From positions 1 through 6,449 of the forward strand of contig JAQXFJ010000035.1 in NCBI GenBank assembly GCA_029250385.1: 6,449 nucleotides of DNA, read 5' to 3'. Below are positions 4,922-6,449 of this stretch, one piece after another. This stretch comes from Candidatus Poseidoniaceae archaeon (GTDB taxonomy: Archaea > Thermoplasmatota > Poseidoniia > Poseidoniales > Poseidoniaceae). How positions within the stretch are numbered: position 1 is the stretch's first letter; every line of letters starts with the position of its first letter. The notes under the pieces were generated by a model that worked only from the letters and a program-made list of their open reading frames with translations, searched no databases and was not told where the DNA came from. Made by a program: the position numbers and the translations under genes.

Positions 4922-6449
4922 CAAGCATCATCTCCCATTTCTCTTTGAGTTTTCTTTAACCATGCTTTACCTGCAAGGCCCAGTTCCGCCAATTGTTCTG
5001 GGTCTGGTTCAGTGGCCATCTTCCAGCCATCAACTTGATCTTCTAATGGAATATTAGGGTCAAAGCCAAACAAGACGCCGTTAACATAGTGCGAGGTGTC
5101 TTCTGTTCTCTGTCGTGCTTTATCTCTTACTTTGTGTTCAGCAGCACGTAGAACCAGTGGTTCTTGCATTGGACCATATTCTAGTCTTGGTGATGGCAAA
5201 TCTAAACTATCTTCAAGTTTGAGTGATTTTCTCTTTCTCTCAATGCCTTTGAAAACTACATCCGGCGTTAATGGCAAATCTCTAAAACGCACCCCTATGG
5301 CATCGTAAACGGCATTAACAACTGCTGGCAAAATTGGCAACAGTGGCCCTTCACCAGCTTCTTTAGCGCCAAATGGCCCCTCAGGGTCACAAGATTCAAT
5401 GATTATTGGTTCTACATGAGGCATTTCGTGAATTGAAGGTATTTTATATTCTAGTAAATTGGCATTTTGTAGATGCCCTGTGCGCCCATAAACCATTTTT
5501 TCCGACAAGACTTGTCCAAGACCCATGTGACATGAGCCGATGATTTGACCCTTTACCGCCAATGGATTGAGGGCTTTACCACAATCATGAGCCGCCCAAA
5601 CATTAGTACATTTTACCAAACCAAGTTCGACATCTACATCAACTTCAGCAACATATGAAGAAAAGGAGTAAGCAGGAGCTAATCCCGCAGCAGCCCCTTT
5701 GTGAACGCCGCCCATTGGTGGTGAACGATATGCTCCACTAGCAATTAGAGCACCCTTATCCTCTTGGGCCTTGTGCAATGCTTGGAGATAAGATACTCCG
5801 ATAGATGGGTCATGTTTGTAATAGATTCTACGGTCGTTTAAGACCAATGTATTAGGATGATATCCTAGCATATCCCAAGCAGCGTTTAGAATCTGTTCTC
5901 TGATTTCTAAAGCTGCTCTGATTGCAGCATTAGCATTCATGAAGGTTACTCTGCTTGAATATGACCCTAGGTCTACTGGCGAAGTATCGCTCTCATGGCT
6001 CTTGACATGAATCATTTCGATAGGTAATGCTAGTACTTCTGCAACCACTTGGGCAACGGCTGTTGTTGAGCCTTGGCCGATATCCGCTGCACCAGTGTGA
6101 ACTGTGACCCCGCCATCCATGTCGACTTGAATGTGAACTGTTGCATGAGGAAATCTGTTTGGATCCCAATGAATGGGCAGACCAGAACCAGATATGAAGA
6201 ATCCACAACCAACACCAATACCTTTGCCTAATGGCAATTTGCGGAATTTATTATCCCAATCGGAACCTTCTCGAACTTTTTCTAGAGCCTCTCTCATACC
6301 ATTAGAAGTGATTCTGAATCCAGTTATGGTTCTGCTATGAGGTGGTAGTAAGTTCGCCAAGCGTAAGTCAATAGGGTCAACTTGCATTTGTTCTGCCATC
6401 TCATCTAGGCCAACTTCAACTGCACACCGCGTGTTGACAGCACCGTGGC
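4921..6449 (-). CDS. Molybdopterin-binding catalytic subunit of a xanthine dehydrogenase-superfamily enzyme, HcrA-like (5' end cut off)
   Basis: The catalytic subunit, holding the molybdenum cofactor. The frame stays open to the right edge: before the Met at 6399 it reads HGAVNTRCAVEVGLDE, typical family sequence, so that Met is internal and the true start lies outside. Numbering the visible part from this His (508 residues), cofactor-domain motifs are DIGQGSTTAVAQ (122-133), SSRVTF (164-169), AAHDCGKALNP (285-295), KGQIIGSCHMGLGQ (299-312) and GPFGAKEAGEG (357-367), in which Glu366 fits the catalytic glutamate. About 400 residues of core are seen, roughly the C-terminal half of a usual 770-residue subunit. 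After VVFKGI (402) comes an unusual charged extension of about 106 residues. The gene overlaps the FAD subunit gene by one base. The iron-sulfur loop in that partner favours a 4-hydroxybenzoyl-CoA reductase-like enzyme; the substrate remains inferred. Confidence 0.92.
   Translation of the reverse strand, partial: HGAVNTRCAVEVGLDEMAEQMQVDPIDLRLANLLPPHSRTITGFRITSNGMREALEKVREGSDWDNKFRKLPLGKGIGVGCGFFISGSGLPIHWDPNRFPHATVHIQVDMDGGVTVHTGAADIGQGSTTAVAQVVAEVLALPIEMIHVKSHESDTSPVDLGSYSSRVTFMNANAAIRAALEIREQILNAAWDMLGYHPNTLVLNDRRIYYKHDPSIGVSYLQALHKAQEDKGALIASGAYRSPPMGGVHKGAAAGLAPAYSFSSYVAEVDVDVELGLVKCTNVWAAHDCGKALNPLAVKGQIIGSCHMGLGQVLSEKMVYGRTGHLQNANLLEYKIPSIHEMPHVEPIIIESCDPEGPFGAKEAGEGPLLPILPAVVNAVYDAIGVRFRDLPLTPDVVFKGIERKRKSLKLEDSLDLPSPRLEYGPMQEPLVLRAAEHKVRDKARQRTEDTSHYVNGVLFGFDPNIPLEDQVDGWKMATEPDPEQLAELGLAGKAWLKKTQREMGDDA
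4932..4936 (-). promoter_or_regulatory. Ribosome binding site of the FAD subunit gene inside the upstream gene (GGGAG)
   Basis: GGGAG on the sense strand lies within the last codons of the catalytic subunit gene, ten bases before the ATG at 4921 and seven before the alternative TTG at 4924. With the TGATG junction it suggests translational coupling of the two subunits. Confidence 0.55.

Noticed and set aside
6397..6399. ATG at 6399 as the start of the molybdenum subunit
   Set aside because: The same frame continues upstream to the window edge with family-typical residues (AVEVGLDEMAEQ), so this Met is internal.
1..6449. CRISPR arrays, tRNA or rRNA genes, insertion sequences, attachment sites
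   Set aside because: No spaced direct repeats, tRNA-like folds, transposase frames or terminal inverted repeats were seen; the window is nearly filled by protein-coding genes.
3944..6449. Naming the pair as xanthine dehydrogenase or CO dehydrogenase
   Set aside because: The FAD subunit has the cysteine-rich insert seen in 4-hydroxybenzoyl-CoA reductase, and the motif before the catalytic glutamate (GAKEAGEG) fits that group better; the real substrate is still not proven, so no gene symbol was assigned.

Overview
All genes in this window lie on the minus strand, so transcription reads from the right edge to the left. Base composition is moderate to AT-leaning, apart from one GC-rich patch at about 1027-1206. 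Several signs suggest an archaeon, plausibly a marine planktonic euryarchaeon such as Marine Group II/III (Poseidoniia-like). These are an acidic secreted protein with a signal peptide, a NEW3/CARDB-like beta domain and a C-terminal membrane anchor ending in basic residues; a TATA-like element in the one real intergenic gap; strong Shine-Dalgarno sites; and a TTG start. This placement is an inference. A bacterium cannot be excluded without database comparison.

Right part (6449 down to 2990): a tightly packed unit of three genes. The first is the C-terminal part of a molybdopterin-binding hydroxylase subunit of the xanthine dehydrogenase superfamily, running off the right edge. The second is its FAD-binding partner, which overlaps it by a TGATG junction. 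The FAD subunit carries a cysteine-rich loop like the extra [4Fe-4S] loop of 4-hydroxybenzoyl-CoA reductase subunit beta, which makes this an HcrAB-like pair and not an ordinary xanthine or CO dehydrogenase. No 2Fe-2S small subunit is visible; it would have to lie outside the window. The third gene, starting directly at the stop of the FAD gene, is a secreted or surface-anchored protein of unknown role.

Middle (2815-2989): the only intergenic gap. It holds a stem-loop just after the secreted-protein gene (probable terminator), then a TATA-like box, a 7-bp inverted repeat and a possible 28-codon mini-ORF ahead of the next gene.

Left part (2814 down to 1): a DUF4350-type membrane protein with a large extracytoplasmic domain, followed 18 bases later by a MoxR-family AAA+ ATPase with an unusual Pro/Ala/Met-rich N-terminal tail. 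A well-formed ribosome site and ATG then follow, probably starting the next gene of the same operon (a DUF58 protein would be the usual neighbour, but only 10 codons are visible). MoxR/DUF4350/DUF58 clusters are widespread in bacteria and archaea; MoxR ATPases are thought to act as chaperone-like remodelers of partner proteins at the membrane. The two halves are probably separate transcription units, with no evident functional link beyond adjacency.
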